DNA of 64,000 nucleotides from Fimbriimonadaceae bacterium. GTDB taxonomy: Bacteria > Armatimonadota > Fimbriimonadia > Fimbriimonadales > Fimbriimonadaceae. Shown piece after piece: positions 38,206 through 46,912 of the stretch. Positions within the stretch are counted from its first letter, which is position 1. Every line of letters begins with the position of its first letter. The DNA is taken from NCBI GenBank assembly GCA_019187105.1, contig JABAQM010000001.1, positions 2,200,734 to 2,264,733 of the forward strand. The letters are read 5' to 3'. The position numbers and the translations under genes were made by a program. The notes beneath the pieces are model-generated. The model was not told where the DNA came from. It made no database searches and worked only from the letters and a program-made list of their open reading frames with translations.

Positions 38206-39515
38206 TGTTCCTTGGGCTTCTTTTTCTTGAGCTTGTAGGAAAAGATGCCGCGAAGTTTGGTTCGCTCGTCATCTTCGTACTCATAGCCCCACCCGACGAT
38301 CTCGCCGGCAGGAGAGATGGAGCGGGCTTCGGCAAGGACAAACTTCTTCCCGTAAGCGCCAAAGTCTGTGAGCTCGTTGAGGTCCTCTCCCTTCTCGAAC
38401 GTGTCGTCCTTCTTGCGCTTCCAGCGCACGGCTATTTCCTTGGTGAATTTGCCACCGGCCACGTCGTATGCCTTGCCCACGACGATCGCCTTTTGAGGAT
38501 CGCCGACGGTGTTGACACCGTACGCGTAGGTGCTCGCCCTACCCCCGACTTTTTCCAGCGCGACGGCGGGGCCGGTGTTGTCGGTGGTCTTCGCGTTCCA
38601 AACCACGGCTTGGACGATGGCGTTGCGCTTGTCAACGGTCTCGCCGCCGACCGCGAGCTTGTGTTCGTTCACATCTTGGGCGTAGGTATCTTTCCCGCCG
38701 CCGTCTCGTAGCTTGCCGGCCGTATCTTTGAGCGGGGTGACCTGCACGAGCTTCCCTTTCCCCGTGCTCCAAATGAAGGCGTTGGAATCGACGTAGCCGA
38801 TGTTCCGCTGGCCGAATCGATCCTGGTCCGAAGCCCGGCCAAAACTCATGAACTCCGATCCGACGACGTGACCCTGGTTGTTCACGGATGCGGCGATAAC
38901 GTGGGTGTAGGGAACTTCCTTCTTCTGACCCATCCCGACCTGGAACCGGCTCGCCAGCATCTCTTCGAAGTTGTTCTTGCCGAGTTCGTGATAGAACCCC
39001 CGGACGACGTCGGCTTTCAGCTCCGCATTGCGCTGAAGGTAGCCGCCGACCACGAAGTTCTTGTCGTTGATCCCGTACGCGGTGCTGATCTTATTGCCGA
39101 AAACCGCGCCCAGGTCAACGCGCTCCCACTCCTTATCCTTGGGCCGCCAGACCACCGCGACGGGATTGTTGCCAGTCTTGCTCTTGTCGCCGGAGCCACA
39201 GATGTACAGGTCCTTGTTGATGCCATAGGCGTCGCTGTACTCATAGTCGGCGGGGACCTCCTTGATGCGGTCGATCTGGTCCTTGTCACCGCTCAAATCT
39301 CCGCCGTAGGCGCGCCGCTTGCCTTTGTCCTTCTTGGGATCCACTCGGAAGAAGCCCGACGCGTATCCGCCCGGGCTGATCCGCATCGCCTTGCTCTCCG
39401 CGCCCTGAATGCCGGAGACGAGAACAACCAGCGTAAACTCCTTTTCCTCAAGGGCCGGCGCTAAGGACGAAAGTCCTAGCGTCGGTACCAACGCACACAG
39501 CAATCCGAAGGTCAT
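38193..39515 (-). CDS. Secreted HAF-repeat-like protein
   Basis: 440 residues with a signal peptide (FGLLCALVPTLGLSSLAPA). The mature part is made of repeated strands of the HAF type, for example SDAYGINKDLYICG, STAYGINDKNFVVGGYL, SVNNQGHVVGSEF and YAQDVNEHKLAVGGE, spaced 35-70 residues apart, and is unusually rich in Lys and Asp (KKDKGKRRAYGG). It is the third HAF-type protein here but lacks the C-terminal domain of the two at 21.8-27.7 kb. A strong GGGAGGAGGAG Shine-Dalgarno region precedes the ATG and TAGGAT upstream can serve as -10. Confidence 0.85.
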   Translation of the reverse strand: MTFGLLCALVPTLGLSSLAPALEEKEFTLVVLVSGIQGAESKAMRISPGGYASGFFRVDPKKDKGKRRAYGGDLSGDKDQIDRIKEVPADYEYSDAYGINKDLYICGSGDKSKTGNNPVAVVWRPKDKEWERVDLGAVFGNKISTAYGINDKNFVVGGYLQRNAELKADVVRGFYHELGKNNFEEMLASRFQVGMGQKKEVPYTHVIAASVNNQGHVVGSEFMSFGRASDQDRFGQRNIGYVDSNAFIWSTGKGKLVQVTPLKDTAGKLRDGGGKDTYAQDVNEHKLAVGGETVDKRNAIVQAVVWNAKTTDNTGPAVALEKVGGRASTYAYGVNTVGDPQKAIVVGKAYDVAGGKFTKEIAVRWKRKKDDTFEKGEDLNELTDFGAYGKKFVLAEARSISPAGEIVGWGYEYEDDERTKLRGIFSYKLKKKKPKEHQPE

Positions 39516-39584
39516 ATTGTGCTCCTCCTCCCGTTATCCTACAACAGCTTTCGGGAAGTTCGAAACTTAAACTCGTCCTTGACG

Positions 39585-39590
39585 TATACT
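39585..39590 (+). promoter_or_regulatory. -10 box of the PspA/IM30 gene
   Basis: TATACT at 39585-39590 inside CGTATACTCTCGG, 43 nt upstream of the ATG. The same TATACTCT core occurs before atpD and before the 44094 gene. Confidence 0.45.
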
Positions 39591-39633
39591 CTCGGCGAAT
39601 CAGACCTGGTCGGGTTTGAAGGACTAAAGATAC

Positions 39634-40413
39634 ATGCTGAAGCGGTTTTGGAACTGGTTGCGAGCGATTTTCAATCGGGGGATGGACAAGCTCGAGGATC
39701 CGGAGATCATGCTGGATCAGGCGCGGCGCGACATGCAGCAGGCCCTGATTGCGAATCGGGAAAAGGCGGTCCAGGCGATCACCCAAAAAAACCGCCTGCA
39801 GCAAATGATGGACGAGGCTGTTCGAAAGTCGGCCCAGTTGGAGCAGCAGGCTACCGCCGCCCTTAAGACCAATAACCGGGAGCTCGCTCGCCAGTTCCTG
39901 CGCGAGAAGGCTCAGTCGGACGCTACCATGGAGACCCTCAAGGGCACCCTTGCCGCTGCCCAGGAAACCGTCGAATCGGTTAAGGTCGCCATCAAGCGCC
40001 AGGAAGAGGAAGTTCGGCGAAAGACCGCCGAAGCCCTCGCCATGAAAGCGCAGTGGAAGCAGGCCCAGATCCAGACTTCGATCAGCCGCGCGCTCGAAGG
40101 CCTGACGTTCGAAAACGAATACGAAGGGTCTTTTGCCGCCGCCCGCGACAAGATTCGCGATAAGCAGGCCGAGGCCAACGCGCGCCAGGAGATGATGGCC
40201 GGCAGCTTGCAGGGAAAGATGATGGACATGGAAGATCAAGCCATGGACATCGCCGCCGATGAAGAACTGCGCAAGCTGGAAGAGCGTCTGGGCATGGCCG
40301 GTGCACCGGCCACCACAGAGACCCCGCTCAATCAGGATGCGGTGTCGGACGTTGATTCCGAGCTCGCGGAGCTGGAGAAGCGAATCAACCAGGGCCAATC
40401 GCCAAACGGCTAG
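39634..40413 (+). CDS. PspA/IM30 (Vipp1) family membrane-maintenance protein
   Basis: 259 residues, nearly all helical with long coiled coils, the ESCRT-III-like architecture of PspA/Vipp1. The amphipathic N-terminal helix MLKRFWNWLRAIFNRGMDKLEDPEIMLDQ binds membrane, and the ITQKNRLQQM and AVQAITQKN segments match the family. Such proteins assemble on the inner membrane to limit damage and keep the proton gradient. The last 40 residues (GAPATTETPLNQDAVSD, then ELEKRINQGQ) are a flexible link and a short terminal helix like that of Vipp1. No PspF- or PspC-like partner is nearby. Confidence 0.92.
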   Translation: MLKRFWNWLRAIFNRGMDKLEDPEIMLDQARRDMQQALIANREKAVQAITQKNRLQQMMDEAVRKSAQLEQQATAALKTNNRELARQFLREKAQSDATMETLKGTLAAAQETVESVKVAIKRQEEEVRRKTAEALAMKAQWKQAQIQTSISRALEGLTFENEYEGSFAAARDKIRDKQAEANARQEMMAGSLQGKMMDMEDQAMDIAADEELRKLEERLGMAGAPATTETPLNQDAVSDVDSELAELEKRINQGQSPNG

Positions 40414-40451
40414 GGTGTGGCCGCGCCGGCGCGGATTAAGCCAAGCCTAGC
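40409..40451. terminator. Hairpin between convergent pspA-like and DASS genes
   Basis: Outer arms GCTAGG (40409-40414) and CCTAGC (40446-40451) enclose the 14-bp palindrome CCGCGCCGGCGCGG (40421-40434). It separates two convergent stop codons, consistent with bidirectional termination, though no T-run follows. Confidence 0.4.
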
Positions 40452-41908
40452 AACGGCAGGAAGATCCGCAGGCACAGCATCGTCACCAGGAATCCGGCAA
40501 CGTCGAACCAGACTCCTGCCCGGAGCATGACGTTGGCGGGCACGATCCCGCTGGAGTAAACGATCGCGTTCGGGGCTGTGCTGATCGGCAGCATGAAGCC
40601 GAGATTCGCCCCGATCGTCGCCCCCAGGGCGGGAGGCACGATATCGACGCCCGAGCCCTGCGCAAGGGCGATCGCAACTGGCACCACGATATTCGCCGAC
40701 GCCGTGTTCGAGGCCAATTCGCTCAGAATGATCGCGAGCGCCGTGGCGATGCCGGTGATCGTCCAAACGCTTCCGCTGCCCACCGTTTGGGCGACACTGT
40801 CGCCGATTGCCTTGGCAAGGCCGCTGTCCAGGGTCGCCTTCCCCAGCGCCAAACCGCCGGCAAAGAGCAGAATGGTGCCCCACTCGATCCGCGTTGCCTG
40901 GCGCCACGAGAGTGCGCGGGTGCCATCCTTGCAGGGCAAGATGAACAGGACCGCCGCCCCAAGCAGGGCCGCAATCGCCTCCGGGAATCGATCGGTCCAC
41001 CACTTTGTCGTGGGTGAAGCTGGGCCAAAGATGTACTCGATCGACCCCGGCAGCAGCCAGAACACGATGGCAACGGCAAAGGCAATCAGGGTGATCCGTT
41101 CCCCATCTCGCAGTCGACCAAGCCCTCGCAGCTGTTCTCGGGCATACTCATGGGCTTCATCGGTGTTGGGTACGTACGTGTCCATCTTCCAGCGCGAAAG
41201 CTGGAACCACGCGAATAGGAGCATCAGGATGGTGATCGGCATCGCGAACACCGCCCAGGTGACAAAATTGATGTTCACTCCCGCCGCGTCGCGGATCATG
41301 CCGACACCGATCACATTGGGCGGCGTGCCAATGATCGTCCCGACCGCGATGCTCGAGCCCCAGGTGAGCATGAGCAGGTAGCTGTTGGCAATCGGATTGC
41401 CTCGATGAAGGACGCCAATCTCTCTCAGAATCGTGAGCCCGATCGGCAACAGCATCGCGGTGGTGGCGGTGTTGCTGACGAAGAGACTAATCAGGCACGC
41501 CACGATGCCCAAAACCAGCAATGTGCTGGAGGCAGAGCGTGTCGCCCGGGGCTTGGCGAGCAGCCAAAAGGCGATGCGGCGGTCGAGGCCGTTCTCCTCC
41601 ATCGATTTGGCGATAATGAAACTCCCGACGAAAAGCAGGATGATCTGGTCGCCATAGGCGCCAAAGGCTTCCTTGGTGGAAAGTCCTCCTGTGACAACCA
41701 GAGCCGCCGTGCTTAACATCGCCGTCATCGCGAGAGGCAGCGCTTCCGTCATCCAGAGGATGACGGCACCGGCGAAGGTGGCGGCGACCATCCGCTGCCG
41801 GTCCTCAAGGCCGGAGGCAAGGAAGTAGACGGCCAAAAACACGCCCAAACCGGCAACGAATCCGGCAAGAGAAGGACTTGATGTTGAGTCGTCTTCTGCG
41901 TACGCCAT
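40436..41908 (-). CDS. DASS/SLC13 family anion:sodium symporter
   Basis: 490 residues with at least 11 hydrophobic segments. The family signature is visible in both repeats: SIAVGTIIGTPPNVIGVG in the first, with the sodium-site TPPN, and IVVPVAIALAQGSG followed by GATIGANLGFMLPISTAPNAIVYSSG in the second. DASS proteins take up dicarboxylates, citrate or sulfate with sodium; the Ser-Asn-Thr details here do not let me choose. No other sulfate or C4-dicarboxylate gene is adjacent. A TATGAT -10-like box sits about 20 nt upstream of the ATG on the minus strand. Confidence 0.93.
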   Translation of the reverse strand: MAYAEDDSTSSPSLAGFVAGLGVFLAVYFLASGLEDRQRMVAATFAGAVILWMTEALPLAMTAMLSTAALVVTGGLSTKEAFGAYGDQIILLFVGSFIIAKSMEENGLDRRIAFWLLAKPRATRSASSTLLVLGIVACLISLFVSNTATTAMLLPIGLTILREIGVLHRGNPIANSYLLMLTWGSSIAVGTIIGTPPNVIGVGMIRDAAGVNINFVTWAVFAMPITILMLLFAWFQLSRWKMDTYVPNTDEAHEYAREQLRGLGRLRDGERITLIAFAVAIVFWLLPGSIEYIFGPASPTTKWWTDRFPEAIAALLGAAVLFILPCKDGTRALSWRQATRIEWGTILLFAGGLALGKATLDSGLAKAIGDSVAQTVGSGSVWTITGIATALAIILSELASNTASANIVVPVAIALAQGSGVDIVPPALGATIGANLGFMLPISTAPNAIVYSSGIVPANVMLRAGVWFDVAGFLVTMLCLRIFLPLLGLA

Positions 41909-42046
41909 CTTAGGTTACGGACGAGCATCATACCCGGCACGATTTGAAGTAAAACCGCTCGCCCATGGCAAGGGCCAACGTTGGGGTCTCACTTCCCAAT
42001 CGTAAGTTCACCGACTTGAACGTAGGTCCCTCGAACGCAACCAGGC

Positions 42047-42075
42047 TTTACAAGTTCCCGTAGCGGGTGTAACCT
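42047..42075 (+). promoter_or_regulatory. Promoter of the AI-2E family gene
   Basis: TTTACA (42047-42052), a 17-bp spacer and TAACCT (42070-42075); the -10 box ends 9 nt before the ATG at 42085, so the leader would be only a few nucleotides. Confidence 0.6.
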
Positions 42076-42084
42076 CGCAAATCC

Positions 42085-43155
42085 ATGCAAACCGAGTCAG
42101 GATTCGACCGCCAGTATCGCTACATCCTCTTCTGGTGCGCCGCGGCCGTCGTGGCAGTTCTCTCCTGGCTCGTACTTCAGCCGCTGTTGCCTGCGCTGCT
42201 CTGGGCGATCGTGCTCAGCGTGCTGCTGCAGCCGGTCTACCGTCGATTCCGAGACAGGTGGAGCGAGAACGCGAGCGCGCTGATGGCCGTCTTTACGGCC
42301 CTGGCCGCCATCATCGTCCCGCTCGGCCTGGTCGGGGCCTTGATGTTCATTCAGATCAACGAGCTGAGCCACACCCTGACCAGCACGGCCGCTCCGGGGG
42401 AAAACGCCTTTACGATCGAGCATATCGCCGCCCGGGTCGACGAGATGGCTCGCCCGCTCCTGGAGCGGGTGGGCAGCAACTTCAGTGTCGCCTCCTATGT
42501 CGAGAAGAACAGGGAGGAGCTGATCCGGTCGGTGAGAGGACCAATCACCAGCGCGACGATCGGTTTTGCGACCGGCGTTTTCCAGGTCGTCATCGCCTTG
42601 CTGACGATGTTTTTCATGCTGCGCGACTCGCATGGTCTCAAGGCGGTGGCACTCGATGTCATTCCGTTGCCCAGAGAGCGTTCCGAGGCCATACTCGATC
42701 GCATCGTAGGCACGATGCGGGCGGTCTTCGTCGGCATCATTCTGGTTGCTGTGGCACAGGGAACGCTGGCCGGACTTGCCTACTGGGGCGCGGGCGTTCC
42801 TGAGCCCCTGATCTGGACGGTCGCAACGATGATCCTTTGCGCCATCCCCCTGCTCGGCTCGCCGATCATCTATATCCCGATGTCCTTGCTGCTCATGTCG
42901 CAGGGGAAGGTCTGGAATGGTTTATTCCTACTCGCGTTCGGGTTGATCGTCGTCAGCAATCTCGACAACATTCTCCGGCCGTTCGTGATCGGCGCCCGCA
43001 CGGGTATTCACCCGATCGCGCTGTTCTTCAGCCTGCTTGGCGGCATTTTCGTGATGGGACCGATCGGCATCATGGGTGGTCCCGTGCTGCTTACCTTCGC
43101 CTTGGCGATGATCGAAATCGTTCGCGAACGCCGGGCGGCCCTTGCTGCCGTTTAG
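42085..43155 (+). CDS. AI-2E family transporter
   Basis: 356-residue polytopic protein of the PF01594 family (YdiK/YhhT/TqsA-like), about eight membrane helices. Two N-terminal helices (AAVVAVLSWLVLQPLLPALLWAIVLSVLLQP) are followed by a soluble region (about 90-155) and the C-terminal membrane block carrying LFFSLLGGIFVMGPIGIMGGPVLL, which is the family's most conserved segment. Members export or take up small molecules, autoinducer-2 being only one suggested substrate, and some are sodium:proton antiporters. It converges on the Usp gene with a 4-bp overlap. Confidence 0.93.
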   Translation: MQTESGFDRQYRYILFWCAAAVVAVLSWLVLQPLLPALLWAIVLSVLLQPVYRRFRDRWSENASALMAVFTALAAIIVPLGLVGALMFIQINELSHTLTSTAAPGENAFTIEHIAARVDEMARPLLERVGSNFSVASYVEKNREELIRSVRGPITSATIGFATGVFQVVIALLTMFFMLRDSHGLKAVALDVIPLPRERSEAILDRIVGTMRAVFVGIILVAVAQGTLAGLAYWGAGVPEPLIWTVATMILCAIPLLGSPIIYIPMSLLLMSQGKVWNGLFLLAFGLIVVSNLDNILRPFVIGARTGIHPIALFFSLLGGIFVMGPIGIMGGPVLLTFALAMIEIVRERRAALAAV

Positions 43156-44045
43156 GTCCCCGGCGGGCGGAGGATAAGGATCGAATGCGGTTCGTTCATC
43201 GCTTGATGGAACGACTTGCTTCCTAGGCGAAGGCGCTCGAAAAAGCCATGGCCCTGCGCACCCATGATCAGCAGGTCGGCGCTAGACTCCGCCATCGCCT
43301 TCTTGATCGCCACGTTGGGATGGCCCTCGATAACTTGCGAGCCGCACTGCGGCGAGAGGGCCTGCAACTTGCGGCATATCGCCTCGTTGTACTCGTGCAG
43401 TTTCTCGGCAATCCATGCCGGTGCCTTGTCTTGCATGGCGGGGACGTCATTGACGAGCAAAGCCGCCAGACCGGGCGTAATCTCGTTGGCGGTCACGACA
43501 ATGAACTTCTCGATGCCCTTGGGGGCGAGCTTCAGTAAGAGGTCCAGACACCGGGTCGCGTAGGGGGAGTGATCCGTCGCGAATACCGCGGTGAGCTTCC
43601 TCGCTGGATCGCAGTCGTGCTTCGCGATTAGCACGCTTTGATGGGCGCCGACGACTAAGCCCTTCGCCACGCTGCCCAGGAATAGCGATCCGTAGTAGCT
43701 TTTCGTTTCGGTACGAGCGCACAGCAGGTCGGCATGAACCTCGTCAGCATGCTCGATCATCTGTCGGGCCACGTCGCCATAGCGTTGGAAGCTGCGGGCG
43801 GTGACGCCTGCGGCGGTGAGGCGTGCCTCGGCATCCTGAAGAACGCTTTCGCCCTGACTCTTCGCCAGTTCCAACAGCTCGGCGACCGCATTGGCCTGGC
43901 TCAGCTCAGGAAAGGTGCCGTCGGGCAGCACCGGCTCGATGGCGTGGACTAAATCGATCTCGCAGTCGGGAAACCGGAGTGCTTGCAGCAAGTTGGCGAC
44001 TGGCCAGAACGCATTCCTGACATCGACTCCGACAACGGCGCGCAT
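43152..44045 (-). CDS. Tandem universal stress protein
   Basis: 297 residues made of two Usp domains. The first (about 1-145) starts MRAVVGVDVRN and ends HQSVLIAKHD; the second (about 148-297) starts KLTAVFATDHSPYATRCL and has the nucleotide-binding glycine motif near GAQGHGFFERLRLGS, in the ATP-binding G-2x-G-9x-G(S/T) spacing, ending SILIL. The first domain's equivalent (GSLFLGSVAKGLVVG) is weaker. ATP-binding Usp proteins respond to starvation or envelope stress. TAGACT lies 6 nt before the ATG on the minus strand (44057-44052). Confidence 0.88.
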   Translation of the reverse strand: MRAVVGVDVRNAFWPVANLLQALRFPDCEIDLVHAIEPVLPDGTFPELSQANAVAELLELAKSQGESVLQDAEARLTAAGVTARSFQRYGDVARQMIEHADEVHADLLCARTETKSYYGSLFLGSVAKGLVVGAHQSVLIAKHDCDPARKLTAVFATDHSPYATRCLDLLLKLAPKGIEKFIVVTANEITPGLAALLVNDVPAMQDKAPAWIAEKLHEYNEAICRKLQALSPQCGSQVIEGHPNVAIKKAMAESSADLLIMGAQGHGFFERLRLGSKSFHQAMNEPHSILILRPPGT

Positions 44046-44080
44046 GGCGTGAGTCTACCGAGGGGAGGGAGGTGGCGACG

Positions 44081-44086
44081 TATACT
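44081..44086 (+). promoter_or_regulatory. -10 box directly upstream of the 44094 gene
   Basis: TATACT at 44081-44086 ends 7 nt before the GTG at 44094. It is part of the divergent control region shared with the Usp gene, whose TAGACT box is only 24 bp away on the other strand. Confidence 0.45.
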
Positions 44087-44093
44087 CTGGACG

Positions 44094-44804
44094 GTGCCGA
44101 CGACCGTTCTCCGCCGGGCCTTGGTCGTCGGCTTGAGCTCATTGCGGGAGACCTGGGCGCCATTCGTGCTGATCCAGCTTGCGGCTGTGGGCCTCCTTGT
44201 CGCGTACTTCCAAATGCCGACATTCCGAGAATGGTGCGATGCGATTGGCATCGCCAAGCGGGAGGCAGGCTTGCCGGCAGCGTTCATCGCCGGCGCGATT
44301 GCCGGTGGGCTGATCCCGGAAGTGGCGAAACTGATCTCGGGCAAGCTCCGCCGCCTCGACCGCCGCTGGTTTGCCGCCATGCTCTACGTGGCCGCGGTTT
44401 ATGGCGTGATCGGCATCAGCGTCGACCTGCTCTACACCGGCCAGGCCCAGCTCTTCGGCCACGACAACCGGTTTTGGACGGTCGTGAAGAAGGTCCTCGT
44501 CGACATGCTGCTGTTCAGCCCGCTGTTTTCGATTCCCCTCGCGACCGTTCTCTTCACCTTCCAACGGCTCGGCTATCGCCACGATCGCCTTCGTATCGAC
44601 GTGCGCAACACCTTCTACATGCGGCGCGTCATGCCGGGCCTCATCCTGTGCTGGGCGTTCTGGATTCCGATCCTGGCACTGACCTACTCCCTCCCGACCG
44701 GGGTGCAGTTCCCCTTCGCGATGCTGGCGGAGTCGGCGTGGAGCGTGGTGTTCGTGTTCCAGGCGGTGCATCTGGAGGTTGAAGAAGCGGAGGCTTGGGG
44801 GTAG
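44094..44804 (+). CDS. Integral membrane protein, possibly Mpv17/PMP22-like
   Basis: About 236 residues with four or five hydrophobic segments (starting near residues 20, 58, 97, 145 and 188). The end of the protein, with RVMPGLILCWAFWIPILALTYSLPTG and SAWSVVFVFQAVHLEVE, faintly resembles the C-terminal half of the Mpv17/PMP22 family, which has a W-x-P-x(5)-Y-x(2)-P pattern. The resemblance is weak and could be chance. The start is unsure: the frame is open far upstream into the Usp gene, but the position of TATACT at 44081-44086 makes the GTG at 44094 the best choice. No function is claimed. Confidence 0.65.
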   Translation: MPTTVLRRALVVGLSSLRETWAPFVLIQLAAVGLLVAYFQMPTFREWCDAIGIAKREAGLPAAFIAGAIAGGLIPEVAKLISGKLRRLDRRWFAAMLYVAAVYGVIGISVDLLYTGQAQLFGHDNRFWTVVKKVLVDMLLFSPLFSIPLATVLFTFQRLGYRHDRLRIDVRNTFYMRRVMPGLILCWAFWIPILALTYSLPTGVQFPFAMLAESAWSVVFVFQAVHLEVEEAEAWG

Positions 44805-44871
44805 CCGGGAATAGCAGATGCTAATCGAACTGAAACTGGCGACCCCCCGCAAGATCGGTTCCGGTACCCCG

Positions 44872-46866
44872 CTACTTCGCCATCTGCTTGGCGAGGATCG
44901 GCATCCAGAGGCCCCCGACGACGGACCGGGCGCGGAAACCCACGACCTTTCCGGTGACGGTGTCGTACCAGTCGCTGATCGGAATCCGGTCCGGTCCCTC
45001 GTTCACCCACTTGACCACCGGATCGACAAGCGCCTTGAAATCTTCGGCAGAAGACGTCAGCGAGGCAGTCCAGAGGATCCAGTCGATCTTCGTGTAGGTC
45101 GCTCGGTTGTCGAGCGGCAAGCCAAACGGGCCGTTCAGCTTCCGGTACGCCGCCATCTCGCTGGCGGCGAGGCTCGCCGGAAAGAGCCTGAGGTCCAGCA
45201 GCCGATCCCAAACGAGGTTGTACTTCTGGCTCCATGTCCCCGGCTTACCGAAGGCGAGTACGGTGCGTCCTTCTCCTTTCGCCATTTCCATCCAGGTGGC
45301 GGCCATATCTGCCGCCCGCTTTCGCCACTGGGCGGCATCAGGCTTCTTGAGGGAAGTCGCCAGCTGGGCGTAGGCTCCTATGCCGACGATCCCCTTCAGC
45401 GATAGATTCGCATTGCGTGCGAGGTGGCCGGCAAAGTCGTCCGTGCAAAGCTGGTGGGCGGGGTCCTGGGCATGGTTGGCGAGGTAATTCGCCCACTTGG
45501 TAAGCACCGGCCAGTAGGTTTCGGCAAGCTTCGTCGAGCCGGTTCTGGCCGCGTGTCCGGCCACCAGGCAAAGCATGTTGCCGCATTCCTCGACCGGCAT
45601 CTGGTCTTCTTCGGTGGATTCGCCGCCGCCATAGACCTGGCCGTTCGCCTTCGGATAGGTCCCCAGGTCGTGGGGAGCAAAGTCCCACTTCCATCGCGGC
45701 AGGCTGGCGTAGTCCAGTATCGGGCGAATCTGGGCCTCCAGCAGAACCGGATTGTAGATCAGGAACAGCGGTGAACCGGGGTAGGTGACGTCGACCGTGC
45801 AGATGCAGCCGTTCGAGAAGTTCTCCTTGCTGAACATCATCGGCCGGCCGTCGAGGTCGGCCACGATCTTGTGGGCGCCCATCGCCTGTCGATAGGCGAT
45901 CGCCAGTATCGCGGCATAACCCTCCCCGAAAGGCTTGGCATCATCCATCAGCCGCTTTTCGAGCGCGGTTACCCGGTCGTGAAGGGTCTGGCGGTTACGC
46001 CAGGTGTCGCCGAGCATTCGACCAAACGAGCGCTCCTTCGTTGTCCAGAATGCGGGAAGGGGCCTCCCAAAGTACTCGATCGAGCGCAGGTCGTCGTAGG
46101 CAACTGCGATGGTCGCGGTTTGCCCGGCCTTCAGCGGGGTCGTAGCCGCGAGAACCGGCCAGTTGTCGGAGCCGGAACGGGGCATCCGCACATCGTCCGA
46201 TTCGGGCAGGCGCCCGTTTGCGATGAAAGCCATTCGGCTCTCGTGGTGGCTGTTCGCCCCGACCTCGCCGGCTTCCGTCGCCAAAGTGACATAGCCCCAA
46301 TCGATGCGTCGGTCGTCTCCGACATGTCCGAGCACCGCCTGCTCGGCGGTCCCCATCCGCGCCGCCTCCAAGCCGCCCAAGCGGTATCGGCCCCAAGTCA
46401 CCCGCTGTCCGGGTTCGTTGGTGCACCATTCGGCCGAAAGGTCGAGATAAACCGCTGCCGGCTTACTCGTCCCGGAGAGTCGAAAATCGACGAATCCCAC
46501 CGGGCGCGAGGCGACCTCGATATCGTCGACAAGGGTCGGGCTCCAAAACTCGACTTCGAGCTGGAAATCGGGACCCGCGAAGACGTAGGTGGTTCGGCAT
46601 GCGTCGACAGTGAGGGACTTCTGTTCGAGTGCCGCTGCTTCGTTCGGGAACGGTCCACAGAAGCGGTAGGCCTTGTCGCCGACTCGAAGCAATCCCGACA
46701 TACCAAATGGCTTGCCCGTCCAGTGCCGTGGCCAATCATCGGTCAGGCGGTCGTTCATCGACCATGCTGACAGGAAGGGGTCGTGAACGATCAGCGGAAC
46801 GGCAGGGGGACGTAAGTTGACCATGGTGGAACTGAGGGCTACGGCAGCCAGCGAAAGCATCCTCAC
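44872..46866 (-). CDS. Secreted glutaminase-A-like protein (DUF4965/DUF1793 family)
   Basis: 664 residues with a short signal peptide (MLSLAAVALSSTM). The N-terminal beta-sandwich (about 20-280) contains PPAVPLIVHDPFLSAWSMNDRLTDDWPRHWTG, the hallmark of the family related to fungal glutaminase GtaA. An alpha/alpha-barrel (about 300-660) follows, with MFSKENFSNGCICTVDVTYPGSPLFLIYNP and VYGGGESTEEDQMPVEECGNMLCLV as the most conserved parts. Fungal members hydrolyse glutamine; most bacterial ones are uncharacterised. It starts at GTG 46866; the ATG at 46860 with TATCCC 6 nt before it is an alternative. Confidence 0.88.
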   Translation of the reverse strand: MRMLSLAAVALSSTMVNLRPPAVPLIVHDPFLSAWSMNDRLTDDWPRHWTGKPFGMSGLLRVGDKAYRFCGPFPNEAAALEQKSLTVDACRTTYVFAGPDFQLEVEFWSPTLVDDIEVASRPVGFVDFRLSGTSKPAAVYLDLSAEWCTNEPGQRVTWGRYRLGGLEAARMGTAEQAVLGHVGDDRRIDWGYVTLATEAGEVGANSHHESRMAFIANGRLPESDDVRMPRSGSDNWPVLAATTPLKAGQTATIAVAYDDLRSIEYFGRPLPAFWTTKERSFGRMLGDTWRNRQTLHDRVTALEKRLMDDAKPFGEGYAAILAIAYRQAMGAHKIVADLDGRPMMFSKENFSNGCICTVDVTYPGSPLFLIYNPVLLEAQIRPILDYASLPRWKWDFAPHDLGTYPKANGQVYGGGESTEEDQMPVEECGNMLCLVAGHAARTGSTKLAETYWPVLTKWANYLANHAQDPAHQLCTDDFAGHLARNANLSLKGIVGIGAYAQLATSLKKPDAAQWRKRAADMAATWMEMAKGEGRTVLAFGKPGTWSQKYNLVWDRLLDLRLFPASLAASEMAAYRKLNGPFGLPLDNRATYTKIDWILWTASLTSSAEDFKALVDPVVKWVNEGPDRIPISDWYDTVTGKVVGFRARSVVGGLWMPILAKQMAK

Positions 46867-46912
46867 GGGATACCCGAACTAGGGAGGCGACGGCCCGGCT
46901 CGGCGGGAGCCG